From the NCBI RefSeq assembly GCF_030381805.1, contig NZ_JAUDRH010000006.1, forward strand, positions 372,001 to 436,000: DNA of 64,000 nt. The letters are read 5' to 3'. Positions within the stretch are counted from its first letter, which is position 1. Every line of letters starts with the position of its first letter. Under the pieces are notes generated by a model. That model saw nothing but the letters and a program-made list of their open reading frames with translations, did no database searches and had not been told where the DNA came from. The position numbers and the translations under genes were made by a program. Below, one piece after another: positions 53,385 through 62,072 of the stretch. This DNA is from Chlorogloeopsis sp. ULAP01. Its GTDB lineage: Bacteria; Cyanobacteriota; Cyanobacteriia; Cyanobacteriales; Nostocaceae.

Positions 53385-53956
53385 GAGGCGATCGCCTTTT
53401 CGTTCTGAGCAAAGGGAAACTCGCTTTTAATATTCCAGCGCTTGCCGTCATGAAACAATAGCGTTAAACTGTTTGCAGTAAACTCAAAATAAAGCTCCCG
53501 CTTTTCAAATTCTGGCCAAGCTGCTTTAAAGTTCTGCTTTGTTAAGTCTTTAAATGCCACTGTCATGTGGGGAGCGAAAGGGCGAGTTTTAGAAGCTTGA
53601 TCAACAATGCCCAGTTTGCTTTCTAAATGCGCCATTAAATTAGCTTGCAAAGCCAACAGTTCTGGACTTCTAACTACATTAATATATATGACACGAGGTA
53701 CAAAGGCGGCATAATCGTTGAGGATAACTGGTATTGTCTTGTGTTCACTGGCAAATTCCTGCAAGCATTCTTCTAATACTGGCACGTTTTCATCTGCCCA
53801 TTCAAAAGGTGGTTGCAGGGTAATATGAGGTGGAGATTTTTGAGCGTGCCGACTAGCGTACTTATCTGCAAAGTACTGCTTAATTTGGTTGGCGTAGTCT
53901 TGAATTTCCTGTGGTGGCAGCAGGGCAATGAAAAAGAGGTGTTGTGTTTTCTGCAT
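53381..53956 (-). CDS. 2H phosphoesterase/2'-5' RNA ligase-like protein
   Basis: A 191-aa protein of the 2H phosphoesterase superfamily. Seen: both HxT/S signature motifs, SPPHITLQPPF (about 45) and FAPHMTVAFKD (about 133), about 90 residues apart as expected. Related enzymes open or form 2'-5' or cyclic phosphodiester bonds; substrate unknown. ATG at 53956 preceded by TAGGG; an extended frame to 54001 overlaps dhaK. It begins five bases after the dhaK stop, so the two are likely co-transcribed. Confidence 0.85.
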   Translation of the reverse strand: MQKTQHLFFIALLPPQEIQDYANQIKQYFADKYASRHAQKSPPHITLQPPFEWADENVPVLEECLQEFASEHKTIPVILNDYAAFVPRVIYINVVRSPELLALQANLMAHLESKLGIVDQASKTRPFAPHMTVAFKDLTKQNFKAAWPEFEKRELYFEFTANSLTLLFHDGKRWNIKSEFPFAQNEKAIAS

Positions 53957-53960
53957 AACC

Positions 53961-55034
53961 CTAAATTCCCCATCGCCAACTCGGTGTTTTGACAGGTGCA
54001 TCCCATAGCCGAATCATTTCATCATCAAGCTTGAGTAGGGTAATCGAGCAACCTTGCATTTCCAAGGAAGTTATATAAGCACCAATCAAGTTTCGGACTA
54101 TTTGCAATCCATGCTTTTGACAAATTTCTGCTAGTTTGCGGTAAATGATGTAAAGTTCGGAAACAGGAGTGCCACCCATACTATTCATAAAAGCTAGCAC
54201 GCGATCGCCTTTTGCAAATGTTGGATCTATTAGTTTTATATCCACCCATTCGCCTTTAGTTTCATCCCACTCTCGTAATGTACGGCTATAGGATTTATCT
54301 TCAATAATCGATAGTGCTAACATTTCAGCAATCTCATTTGCTGATTTTAAACTCATGCGCTCTCTTCCGGGTTCACCGTGAATGCCGATACCCATTTCGA
54401 TTTCTTGGTGACTAAGCTCAAATGTTGGTGTACCTTTGGCTGGTACGGTGCAGGAAGTTAATGCCACTCCCATACTCTTTCCGTTTAGGTTAACTCGCCT
54501 ACACAAATTTGCCAGCTGCTGCAAATCGTATCCTTGCTCGGCTGCGGCTCCACAAATTTTTTCTGCCAGTAGTGTAGTTCCGACACCCCGACGCCCTTGT
54601 GTATAAAGACTATCTTTTACCGCTACGTCATCATCAATTAAAATATTCAGCACCCGGATACCCTCACTTTGGGCTAACTCGGTTGCCATCTCAAAATTCA
54701 TCACATCACCAGAATAATTTTTGACGATGGATAGAATACCAGATCCACTATCCACAGCTTTCGCCGCAGCTAGCATCTGATCGGGGGTGGGTGAAGTGAA
54801 AACTTCTCCTGGGCAGGCAGCATCGAGCATTCCCATCCCCACAAAACCAGTGTGCATCGGCTCATGTCCGCTACCACCTCCAGAAATAATTGCCACCTTA
54901 CCTTTGATGGGTGCATCAGCACGATAGACAAAGTTGGGATCAAAGTTTACCTGGATTAAATCTGGATGAGCCGCTACCATGCCTTCTAAACTTTCGCGCA
55001 CAAAGTCTTCTGGCTTGTTAATTAGTTTTTTCAT
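53961..55034 (-). CDS. dhaK: Dihydroxyacetone kinase subunit DhaK
   Basis: Binds dihydroxyacetone covalently and receives phosphate via DhaL. 357 aa, slightly longer than PTS-type DhaK (about 330-355). Seen: LINKPEDFVRESLEGM start, GGGSGHEPMHTGFVG substrate loop, IVKNYSGDVMNFEMA and the covalent His in IGIHGEPGRERM. No DhaL or DhaM gene lies nearby, so it must work with partners elsewhere or not act as a kinase subunit. ATG at 55034 after AGGGCGAGAGG. Confidence 0.92.
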   Translation of the reverse strand: MKKLINKPEDFVRESLEGMVAAHPDLIQVNFDPNFVYRADAPIKGKVAIISGGGSGHEPMHTGFVGMGMLDAACPGEVFTSPTPDQMLAAAKAVDSGSGILSIVKNYSGDVMNFEMATELAQSEGIRVLNILIDDDVAVKDSLYTQGRRGVGTTLLAEKICGAAAEQGYDLQQLANLCRRVNLNGKSMGVALTSCTVPAKGTPTFELSHQEIEMGIGIHGEPGRERMSLKSANEIAEMLALSIIEDKSYSRTLREWDETKGEWVDIKLIDPTFAKGDRVLAFMNSMGGTPVSELYIIYRKLAEICQKHGLQIVRNLIGAYITSLEMQGCSITLLKLDDEMIRLWDAPVKTPSWRWGI

Positions 55035-55114
55035 CCTCTCGCCCTCCCTTTTGAAGGTTATACTTCCTTCCTGCCCTCAAGTTACTGCATTTGGGAGGCT
55101 TTTAATATGCAAGT

Positions 55115-55711
55115 TTACTCATTTGTAGACTGGGATTGATTTGTACCGTGCAATTTAATAAAACTATCAAAGGCATACCATGCCAAAACATACCAGGGAA
55201 TCATTTCCAATTGCAGTCCCCTCGCAATTAACTGCCGGATTGAAAGGGTAGCAAGCCCTAAAGGAAAAAGAAAGCGCAGATCGACTACACCGTCGGTTGC
55301 TTCTTTGACTCGTCTATTCAAATCAACAACTACATCGGATACTCCTGCTGCTACTTCAGATTTTCCTCCTGTCGTTTCAGCAAAACCTGTAATATCAGCG
55401 AAAATTACGCCTAAATCCTGTAACGTGGTGACAACATTTTTCAGGCTATTTTCATTATCATCATGCTGGATAGTAATACTTCCGTTCTGAAGATTCATCC
55501 GTACCTGACTAATGTTAGGCTGGGCTTTAAGAGTTTTGAGTATATGTTGCATTTTTGTAGCCCAACGCTGGGGTTGAGCAACTCTCAAACGCAAACGCCC
55601 TGGAGTATTACTTACAATTTTTGTCAATATCGGTTTGGATGGTTTTTCTAAGGCTGTTTCCTGCATACTTTTTGGGATGTAGCTAAGGTTGCCATAACCA
55701 TTTTTCCGCAC
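55115..55711 (-). CDS. HMA-like domain membrane protein
   Basis: About 198 aa. Residues about 35-100 form one HMA-like (ferredoxin fold, HMA_2 type) domain: SNTPGRLRLRVAQP, NISQVRMNLQNGSITI. It lacks the metal-binding CxxC. The C-terminal part has LFPLGLATLSIRQLIARGLQ and MIPWYVLAWYAFDSF, likely membrane helices. I chose the GTG at 55711 because AAGGAG lies nine bases upstream; the frame opens further to 55843, but those codons fall in a palindromic repeat. First of a five-gene group with the DUF5132 protein and the P-type ATPase. Confidence 0.7.
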   Translation of the reverse strand: MRKNGYGNLSYIPKSMQETALEKPSKPILTKIVSNTPGRLRLRVAQPQRWATKMQHILKTLKAQPNISQVRMNLQNGSITIQHDDNENSLKNVVTTLQDLGVIFADITGFAETTGGKSEVAAGVSDVVVDLNRRVKEATDGVVDLRFLFPLGLATLSIRQLIARGLQLEMIPWYVLAWYAFDSFIKLHGTNQSQSTNE

Positions 55712-55826
55712 GTCACCACTCTCCTTAGCAATTACAAATTTAATTAAAAGCACCCATGAGGCTTGATATTCTGAAAAAAGATCCGAGGTGGTAAATCCCC
55801 GACTACTACCTCTGTACTCTTCAACT

Positions 55827-55855
55827 CTCGTTACCCGGTTCAACCTAGTAACAAG
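55827..55855. repeat. dispersed palindrome, inverted copy
   Basis: CTCGTTACCCGGTT-c-AACCTAGTAACAAG flanked on the right by AACTAGAGCC. It is the reverse-oriented relative of 30988-31016 and lies between the DUF5132 gene and the HMA gene. Confidence 0.75.
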
Positions 55856-55980
55856 AACTAGAGCCAGAACGCTCTCTCAAAAATCCCAATCCAAAATTGA
55901 TCAACTGAATCATAATTTTGGGGATGGGTTAAGTTACCCATCCCTACGATATAAACTTTCACAACTATGGTTGTTGAAGT

Positions 55981-56277
55981 TTAGCCGACCTTGTCTCCAT
56001 TATCAACACCAGCTTCAACAGCTGGTAGTTGCTTTGATTCAGCAAGTTCCGCTCTTGCTTCAGCGACAATGTCTTCCCAAGTTTCACCCAATTCTGCAAA
56101 GGCTCCTCTACTCTTTTCGTAAATGCTAATTCCGCCTTTGATTAGGGTTTTGGCAATGGGTTTACCTACTCCAGCTACGACTGGAATCACCACAGGTGCT
56201 AGAAGAACTGCACCAATACCGGCTATAATTCCAGGTGCGCCAGCTTCTTCAACAAAGTCAGTTATTTTGGGTGCCAT
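55981..56277 (-). CDS. DUF5132 small membrane protein
   Basis: A 98-aa protein. Seen: an N-terminal acidic segment, a Gly/Val-rich membrane helix (GAPGIIAGIGAVLLAPVVIPVVAGVG), then an amphipathic helix (KTLIKGGISIYEKSRGAFAELGE) and an acidic tail with EDIVAEARAELAES. This is the DUF5132 type, found mainly with cysteine-poor HMA proteins and P-type ATPases in cyanobacteria. The layout resembles PacL (DUF1490) accessory proteins of mycobacterial P-type ATPases; that link is inference. ATG at 56277, 71 bp downstream of the ATPase gene stop. Confidence 0.8.
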   Translation of the reverse strand: MAPKITDFVEEAGAPGIIAGIGAVLLAPVVIPVVAGVGKPIAKTLIKGGISIYEKSRGAFAELGETWEDIVAEARAELAESKQLPAVEAGVDNGDKVG

Positions 56278-56348
56278 AATTTGTTACCTCACGTAAATCA
56301 GTAAATTCCACTAAAACTCTCTATCTTATTTCAGTAGAGATGGATATC

Positions 56349-58604
56349 TCATCTTACTGCTGGTAGAGTTTTTGTTTTGCGACTTTTCAAAACAGGACGC
56401 AAACCGTTTACTCCTGCAACCACTGTAGAGCCATTGTTGACTACCGTTGCTGCTAAGGGATTTAAACCGAAGAAGACGGCGATCGCCAATGCAGCTAGGT
56501 TAGGCACGGCAACAATACCCGTGTTTTGCTGAATCAGTTGCTTGGTTTGGCGGGCGATGGCGATCGCTTCCAATAAACCATGCAAGTCATTCTTCATCAG
56601 CACTAAGTCAGCTGTCTCACGGGCAATATCGGAACCGTTGGCAAAAGATACAGAAACATCGGCGTAGGCTAAAGCTGGCGAATCATTGATACCATCGCCA
56701 ACAAATGCAACGGTCTTTCCTTGCTCGTGCAATTCGCGTACAACTGTTGCTTTTTGTTCGGGAAATGCTTCTGCGTGGGTATTAGTTGGGGTAATACCAA
56801 GTTGCGCGGCTACAGTGCTAGCAGTGCGCTTGTTGTCTCCGGTGAGCATGTGGACTTCTACACCCTCAACCGTTAACAGTCTATGAATGACTTCCCGACT
56901 TTCAGGACGGAGCAAGTCACAATACTCTATTATACCTTGAAGTTCGCCGTTGGTGGCAACATAAATTGCAGAGGCGGGTTTTTGTTTTCCTTCTAATCCC
57001 GACATATCTACATTTTTGTGGCGCATAAAACGCTTGCTACCTACAAAAACGAGTTCTCCGTCAATCTCTGCTTGTACGCCCAAGCCAAGTTGATAATCCC
57101 ACTTGCTACGCGGCAAAATTTCTACGTTGTGGGTTTCGGCATAACGCATCACTGCCTCTGCAACTGGATGAGTCAAACGCTGTTCGGCGGTAGCTGCTAG
57201 TTGCAACACCCGCATACTTGAAATGGCTGGATTGAAACTCTCAACCCTGACAACAGCCGCTTCACCTTGAGTCAGCGTGCCTGTTTTATCAAAGACGACA
57301 GTATCTACCTGTGCTAGTAGCTCTAAGGCTCTGCCACTGCGAATCAGAACACCGCGCTGGGCTGCATGGGTAAGTGCTGCCAAAACTGCTGTCGGCACAG
57401 ATACTCGAATCCCAGTTGCAAAATCAAGGCTGAGAATACTAGCTGCACGCGCCGGGTTGCGGGTTATGGCAAGTACTGCCCCTCCTAGTAACAAAGTTGG
57501 CAATACTGCTTTCTCAGCAATTTTCACCGCATCGTTCCCCATCCGGGTATCGTGAACTGGGGCTTGTTGCATTAACTGCAAGTTTTTCCCAGCCTTAGTA
57601 TCGTTGCCGATTCCTTCTGCCAAGATATAAATTCGCCCTTCCCGTACCAAGGTGGAAGCAAATACTTGTTGTCCCTTGGTTTTGAAAATTGGCACGGATT
57701 CGCCAGTTAGTTTTTGCTCATCTAGCAGCGCTTTACCTTGCAGGATTGTACCGTCAACGGGTACTTGTTCTCCTGGATAGACAATAACTGTATCTCCACA
57801 CTGTACTTCTTGGATGGAAATTTGTTGCTTCTCGTCATCCCGTTCTACCCAAACTAATTGCCCTAAAGAACTCAATAGATCTAAGGTTTGCTGGGCTGAA
57901 GAACGAGCAGTACGATCGCGTATCTTCTCGCCAATCTCAATTAAACTCAGCATCAGTGCTGGGGTGATAAATTGACCTTGGAAGGTGGTAATGGCGATCG
58001 CAATAAAATCCAAAAAGTCTATACTCAGTTTTCGTTCTACGATAATTCCCTTCCAAGCGCGTTGGAAAATTGGCAATGTCGCAAGAGTAATGGTTCCTAC
58101 CATCAACATTGATGGAATGGGTAATCCCAAAGGCCCACCCAACACAGCTAAGGTGGTAATAGCACCAGAAAGTTGTACTCCCGGCCAAAATTTCTCTGTT
58201 TGTTCCGTTGTTCGCAGTGTTGCAGATTTGAGAACAACAAGTTCACCAGCTGCTTGGATTAAATGGCTGAGATGGTGGCGTAACTTGAATTCTGAAACTT
58301 TCTTGGGATTGTAAGTAATAGCAACCGAGGCTGCCGCAGGCTTGAGCCGGATACTTGTAACTAGTGCATCTGCTTCGAGCAGAATTTGGAGGCGCTGTGC
58401 ATAGTCAGGATCGTAGCATAAGCGTGGCACTTGCAAGCGGATTCTGCCTGTAATGGCATGAACAACACTGTGAGGAACTTTGGGAAGATGGGTGCGTGAG
58501 TGTGTGTTGAGTTCGACTAAATGAGCTTTCCCATTCTTTTGAGCCGCTGTCACTTGAGACAATTGACTTGCGGAGGATGGTAAACCCACCTTAACTTGTA
58601 CCAT
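56349..58604 (-). CDS. P1B-type ATPase without CPC motif, N-terminal HMA-like domain
   Basis: A 751-aa P-type ATPase. Residues about 45-120 are an HMA-like domain (HAITGRIRLQVPRL, VTSIRLKPAAASVAITY) without CxxC. Seen next: actuator motif LTGESVP (about 300), phosphorylation site DKTGTLTQ (Asp about 438), the P1B-type HP motif in LTHPVAEAVM (about 475), TGDNKRTA and hinge GDGINDSPAL (about 638). The transmembrane metal-site position reads DFATGIRVSVPTA (about 392-404) instead of CPC-type. So it belongs to the P1B-like group by fold but not by the usual metal ligands. The transported ion cannot be predicted. ATG at 58604. Confidence 0.88.
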   Translation of the reverse strand: MVQVKVGLPSSASQLSQVTAAQKNGKAHLVELNTHSRTHLPKVPHSVVHAITGRIRLQVPRLCYDPDYAQRLQILLEADALVTSIRLKPAAASVAITYNPKKVSEFKLRHHLSHLIQAAGELVVLKSATLRTTEQTEKFWPGVQLSGAITTLAVLGGPLGLPIPSMLMVGTITLATLPIFQRAWKGIIVERKLSIDFLDFIAIAITTFQGQFITPALMLSLIEIGEKIRDRTARSSAQQTLDLLSSLGQLVWVERDDEKQQISIQEVQCGDTVIVYPGEQVPVDGTILQGKALLDEQKLTGESVPIFKTKGQQVFASTLVREGRIYILAEGIGNDTKAGKNLQLMQQAPVHDTRMGNDAVKIAEKAVLPTLLLGGAVLAITRNPARAASILSLDFATGIRVSVPTAVLAALTHAAQRGVLIRSGRALELLAQVDTVVFDKTGTLTQGEAAVVRVESFNPAISSMRVLQLAATAEQRLTHPVAEAVMRYAETHNVEILPRSKWDYQLGLGVQAEIDGELVFVGSKRFMRHKNVDMSGLEGKQKPASAIYVATNGELQGIIEYCDLLRPESREVIHRLLTVEGVEVHMLTGDNKRTASTVAAQLGITPTNTHAEAFPEQKATVVRELHEQGKTVAFVGDGINDSPALAYADVSVSFANGSDIARETADLVLMKNDLHGLLEAIAIARQTKQLIQQNTGIVAVPNLAALAIAVFFGLNPLAATVVNNGSTVVAGVNGLRPVLKSRKTKTLPAVR

Positions 58605-58771
58605 TGCTTCTCTCTCATACAGGTGATTGTTGAACTTAAGGCGACAAGAAGGCTATCCAGTTCGACAAGGATAGTGAAAAGAGCAAAAGCTTCCCCATCC
58701 TGCTAGACTGGCTAGATGTCTTCAGGTCTTGATTTGTGAGTTGTGAAAGGCTTATAGATGTGTTTTGACAG

Positions 58772-59929
58772 TTAGGCGATCGCGCTGATTCTTGCATCTT
58801 GAAGCAGACTCACTAAATGCGATATTGCTGCTTCCATCACACTGCGTTTCTGATTTTGAGTATTGAGGTTGAACGCAGATTTGTAAGTGATCACAATTGA
58901 TGCACAATGGCGATTTACTCGTTCGCCAATTACCGTTGGATCTGCTTTGAGCAAAGCTTCCAAACGTTGCACGTATTTCGGATCTTGGGCAATCCGAGGC
59001 ACGTGAAATCTAACTCGTCCCAGAATTGAGTGAGCAATGCTATAAGCTAATTTTGCTGGCTGCTTTGCTTGCTCTTTAGTTTTTACTGGAGGAGTCGCAG
59101 ATTGAGGGCGAGACGAGGACACGGAATGGTTGGCACTAGAAGAAACGGGAGGAGTTTTGATTTTCTCCTTGGTTTTTTTTGTGCTTGTTTCCTTATCTTG
59201 CTCTTGTCTGCTTTTGGTTTTACTTGCAGTTTGTTTGGGAGTTGGTTGTGCAATTAGTGCATTGCCCTCAGACTGAACCAGATTGATTAAATGCGATCGC
59301 ATTTCAAAATCTGACATGGTTCCAGACTGATACGTTACCACTATCGAGCCAGCAGTGTTATTGACTTCCACTTTCGTGACTAAACTCTCTGCCTTTAGCG
59401 ACGCTAGCAGTCTTTGACTGTATTTTGGTTCTTGGCTAATGCGAGGTACACAAAGTCCCACTTGCCCTGGAATTGCATGAGCAATACTATAAGCTACTTG
59501 ATTTTGCTCTTGCCTGATTTTGGTTTGATTTGCAACTGAATGTGAAAAAGCTGGTTGTATCTGCGCTTTTTGATCTGCAATTAATGCATCGCTGGCGGCG
59601 TGAATCAGATCGATGAAATGCGATCGCATCTCAAAATCTGACATGGTTCCAGGCTTATAGGCGATCACGATTGAGCCAGCAGTGTTATTAACTTGTACTC
59701 TTGTGACTAAATCCTCTGCTTGGAGCAAAAATACCAGTTTTTGATTGTATTCTGGTTCTTTAGCAATGCGAGGTACACAAAATCCTACTTGCCCTGGAAG
59801 CGCATAAGTAATGCTATAAACTTCCTTCGATGACCGCTTCCCGATATAATTTTTATCGGACATAACAACTGCCTGGGTTTTTTTTTCTCTAGCAGTTGCC
59901 AATTGCAATTGCGAAATCGATCCAACCAT
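58772..59929 (-). CDS. Three-domain HMA-like protein
   Basis: A 385-aa protein with three HMA-like units: YALPGQVGFCVPRIAKEP (about 42), HAIPGQVGLCVPRISQEP (about 150) and HSILGRVRFHVPRIAQDP (about 298), each followed by a VTKVEVNNTAGSIVVTY-type second half. Units 1 and 2 are near duplicates (both with TMSDFEMRSHxIxL). Each of the first two keeps a single Cys in the G-x-CVPR position, not CxxC. A linker rich in Lys, Thr and Ser separates unit 2 from unit 3. No membrane helix, so likely soluble. ATG at 59929 after GAGGGAAAG. Confidence 0.78.
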   Translation of the reverse strand: MVGSISQLQLATAREKKTQAVVMSDKNYIGKRSSKEVYSITYALPGQVGFCVPRIAKEPEYNQKLVFLLQAEDLVTRVQVNNTAGSIVIAYKPGTMSDFEMRSHFIDLIHAASDALIADQKAQIQPAFSHSVANQTKIRQEQNQVAYSIAHAIPGQVGLCVPRISQEPKYSQRLLASLKAESLVTKVEVNNTAGSIVVTYQSGTMSDFEMRSHLINLVQSEGNALIAQPTPKQTASKTKSRQEQDKETSTKKTKEKIKTPPVSSSANHSVSSSRPQSATPPVKTKEQAKQPAKLAYSIAHSILGRVRFHVPRIAQDPKYVQRLEALLKADPTVIGERVNRHCASIVITYKSAFNLNTQNQKRSVMEAAISHLVSLLQDARISAIA

Positions 59930-59941
59930 TACTTTCCCTCC

Positions 59942-61183
59942 TCAGTCGGGGCCTGCATTTAAAGGGAATTTCGCCATAAAGGCTAGAGCATAAGACAAAG
60001 CAGGTGTTTTGAAGTTACCCCATAAAGTCGATGCTTCTGGAGTAATATCTTCACTTGCTGTCTTTAGTTCTTGAGATTGAGACAGTTGACTAACTTCCTC
60101 TGTTGAAGTTTGCGTTGCTGTTGCAAATTCTTGAGGTTGATAATACCGAAGTTCTTCTTTTGGTGTATGCTCTGCTGTCTTAATCGGAATTACCTGCGTA
60201 ACAGTTTGGTCAGCTAAATCTATTAAGCTAGCCCAGTGGGATACTGGAATGTTACTTGGTTGATAGGCGATCGCTACTGATACCGCATCACAATTTACAC
60301 GCACATTTGTGACTTGGGGATCGCTTTTGAGCAACTGTTCCAGTCGTCGTGCATAGGCGCGATCAGAACCTAACCGAGGTACGTTTAAGCGCACGCGTCC
60401 TGGAACTGAATGAACAACACTGTAAGCAATCTTTGCAGATTGTGCTGCTAAATTATTAGCCCTGCCTACAGTATCTGTTGCAGAAATTTCTTGTTTTAAA
60501 GCTGTTGTTTGCTCCACTTTCTCTAAAGAAGCCTCAGAAGTTACCTGGCGATTTTTCGTCGAAATACTATGAAGTTGTTTGTTATTTTTGAATGCCGATA
60601 GTTGCGGCTGTATATAGTCAATCACGCGACGGGTTGCATCTGCTGTAATCATGTATACAGGAATTGACACCAATCCGCTGATTCCCAATGCACCTGTTAC
60701 TCCTAGTCCTGTAAATAAAGGAATAAAAGATATTCCTTGTTCTGTCCAAAAATCAACAGATTTCCATGCTGCAAAGGGATCTGTATTATTTATAGAGTCA
60801 GATGATTTCTGCTGCCCGACGCCAAATCTCTCAAGTAATACCAGTAATTCAGCTAAGGAAAGTTGATTTTCATCATATGTAACTACTAAGCTGCTAGTTT
60901 GCAGATTAGTAGTAACTTCCTTAACTCCCTTTTGCTGTCGTAAATGCTCAGAGATACTTTGTAGTATCGAGTTATGACTACCGTCAGTAGCGCGAATACG
61001 CACACGACCCGGAGTTGCATGGACAACTCTCAAACTACCAAACATTGATTGTATTGGTGAATGCACAGATTCCTTGCCAGTGTCATTGTTTGCTTCATCG
61101 CTGTGCTGTTGAGCCAAGATTAAGTCAGACAAGATTTGTGGCGGATGACTTAATCTCCCGCGACTACTAGTGGTCTTTGTCAT
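59942..61183 (-). CDS. Two-domain HMA-like membrane protein
   Basis: A 413-aa protein and the first gene of the cluster. Seen: HMA-like unit 1 (HATPGRVRIRATDGSHN, VKEVTTNLQTSSLVVTY, about 55-120), a membrane segment GLGVTGALGISGLVSIPVYM (about 155-180), HMA-like unit 2 (HSVPGRVRLNVPRLGSDR, VTNVRVNCDAVSVAIAY, about 262-330) and a C-terminal hydrophobic end LSYALAFMAKFPLNAGPD. No CxxC in either unit. It is 12 bp upstream of the three-domain gene, so they are in one operon. ATG at 61183. Confidence 0.78.
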   Translation of the reverse strand: MTKTTSSRGRLSHPPQILSDLILAQQHSDEANNDTGKESVHSPIQSMFGSLRVVHATPGRVRIRATDGSHNSILQSISEHLRQQKGVKEVTTNLQTSSLVVTYDENQLSLAELLVLLERFGVGQQKSSDSINNTDPFAAWKSVDFWTEQGISFIPLFTGLGVTGALGISGLVSIPVYMITADATRRVIDYIQPQLSAFKNNKQLHSISTKNRQVTSEASLEKVEQTTALKQEISATDTVGRANNLAAQSAKIAYSVVHSVPGRVRLNVPRLGSDRAYARRLEQLLKSDPQVTNVRVNCDAVSVAIAYQPSNIPVSHWASLIDLADQTVTQVIPIKTAEHTPKEELRYYQPQEFATATQTSTEEVSQLSQSQELKTASEDITPEASTLWGNFKTPALSYALAFMAKFPLNAGPD

Positions 61184-61277
61184 TTACCCGATAACGACCT
61201 CAAGCCAAAAGGTTAACAATAGATAAAATGTAACTTACTTTTCCGGATATTGTATAGTTCTTTAGAAATATTTATTG

Positions 61278-61811
61278 TCAAATATTCTTAACAATCCTTT
61301 TTTGATACTCTTGTTCAGTAATAATATCTAGACTGCTCTCCAGCCGATCTAAAAATACTAATCCTTCAAAATGGTCATATTCATGTTGAAATATCCGAGC
61401 AACAAAATCAGTTAATTGTTGTTTTTGCAGCTTGCCATTTCTATCCGTATACTCTATTTCTATTGCTTGGTATCTAGGTACTAACCCTCTGATACCCGGA
61501 ATACTTAAGCAACCTTCCCAACCTTTAACAACTTCAGTGGAATGAGCAATGATTTTGGGATTAATCATGGCAGTAGGTTCCATCTGTGGGGCGTTAGGAT
61601 ACCTGGGATTTGGTCGGGAAGCTACAATCATCAAGCGGTACGATTGGGCGACTTGCGGTGCAGCAATGCCAACACCATTCGCCTCGATAACTGTGGCAAT
61701 TAAATCATCAATGAGTTTTTGAATATCCTTGTCTTGAATATTTTCTATCGCGGCTGCTTTTTGCCGCAGGTTCGGATTACCTAATTGAATTACAGGAAGT
61801 TGTTCAGCCAT
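61278..61811 (-). CDS. def: Peptide deformylase
   Basis: Removes the formyl group from nascent protein N-termini. 177 aa. Seen: motif 1 GVGIAAPQVAQS, motif 2 EGCLSIPG with the metal Cys, and motif 3 FQHEYDHFEGLVFLDR with the two metal His and catalytic Glu. Length is normal. ATG at 61811. It is separated from the HMA operon by 94 bp in the same direction. Confidence 0.95.
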   Translation of the reverse strand: MAEQLPVIQLGNPNLRQKAAAIENIQDKDIQKLIDDLIATVIEANGVGIAAPQVAQSYRLMIVASRPNPRYPNAPQMEPTAMINPKIIAHSTEVVKGWEGCLSIPGIRGLVPRYQAIEIEYTDRNGKLQKQQLTDFVARIFQHEYDHFEGLVFLDRLESSLDIITEQEYQKRIVKNI

Positions 61812-61837
61812 AATATTAAATCTATCTGTAAAAGGGA

Positions 61838-61885
61838 CTGGGTACTGGATACTGGGGATTGGGTATTGGTGATTGGGAATTGGAT
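61838..61885. repeat. heptamer short tandem repeats
   Basis: GGGACTG/GGTACTG/GGGATTG type 7-bp units just upstream of the def start. Same family as 6866-7000. Confidence 0.8.
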
Positions 61886-61919
61886 TTTTCTATGCCCTTT
61901 GCCTTCTGCCTTGAAAGTC

Positions 61920-61979
61920 ACCTCACCCCTGCCCCTCTCCTTGCTAAGGAGAGGGGTGTCCGACAGGACGGGGTGAGGT
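61920..61979. repeat. nested palindromic repeat
   Basis: Outer arms ACCTCACCCC / GGGGTGAGGT with an inner hairpin CCCCTCTCCTT-gct-AAGGAGAGGGG (61932-61956). Located between htrA-type and def genes; a likely terminator for the protease transcript on the minus strand. Confidence 0.8.
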
Positions 61980-62072
61980 TTTTCATGCCTGGCGATGAAA
62001 CTTGTTTCATTGGGACTGCCTTCTGCCTACCTACGGAAGCCGCTCCGCGTCTACTGCCCTCTGCCTTTTACA

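Noticed and set aside
55712..55843. Upstream extension of the HMA-like gene
   Set aside because: It reads through a palindromic repeat; the GTG at 55711 has a good ribosome site.
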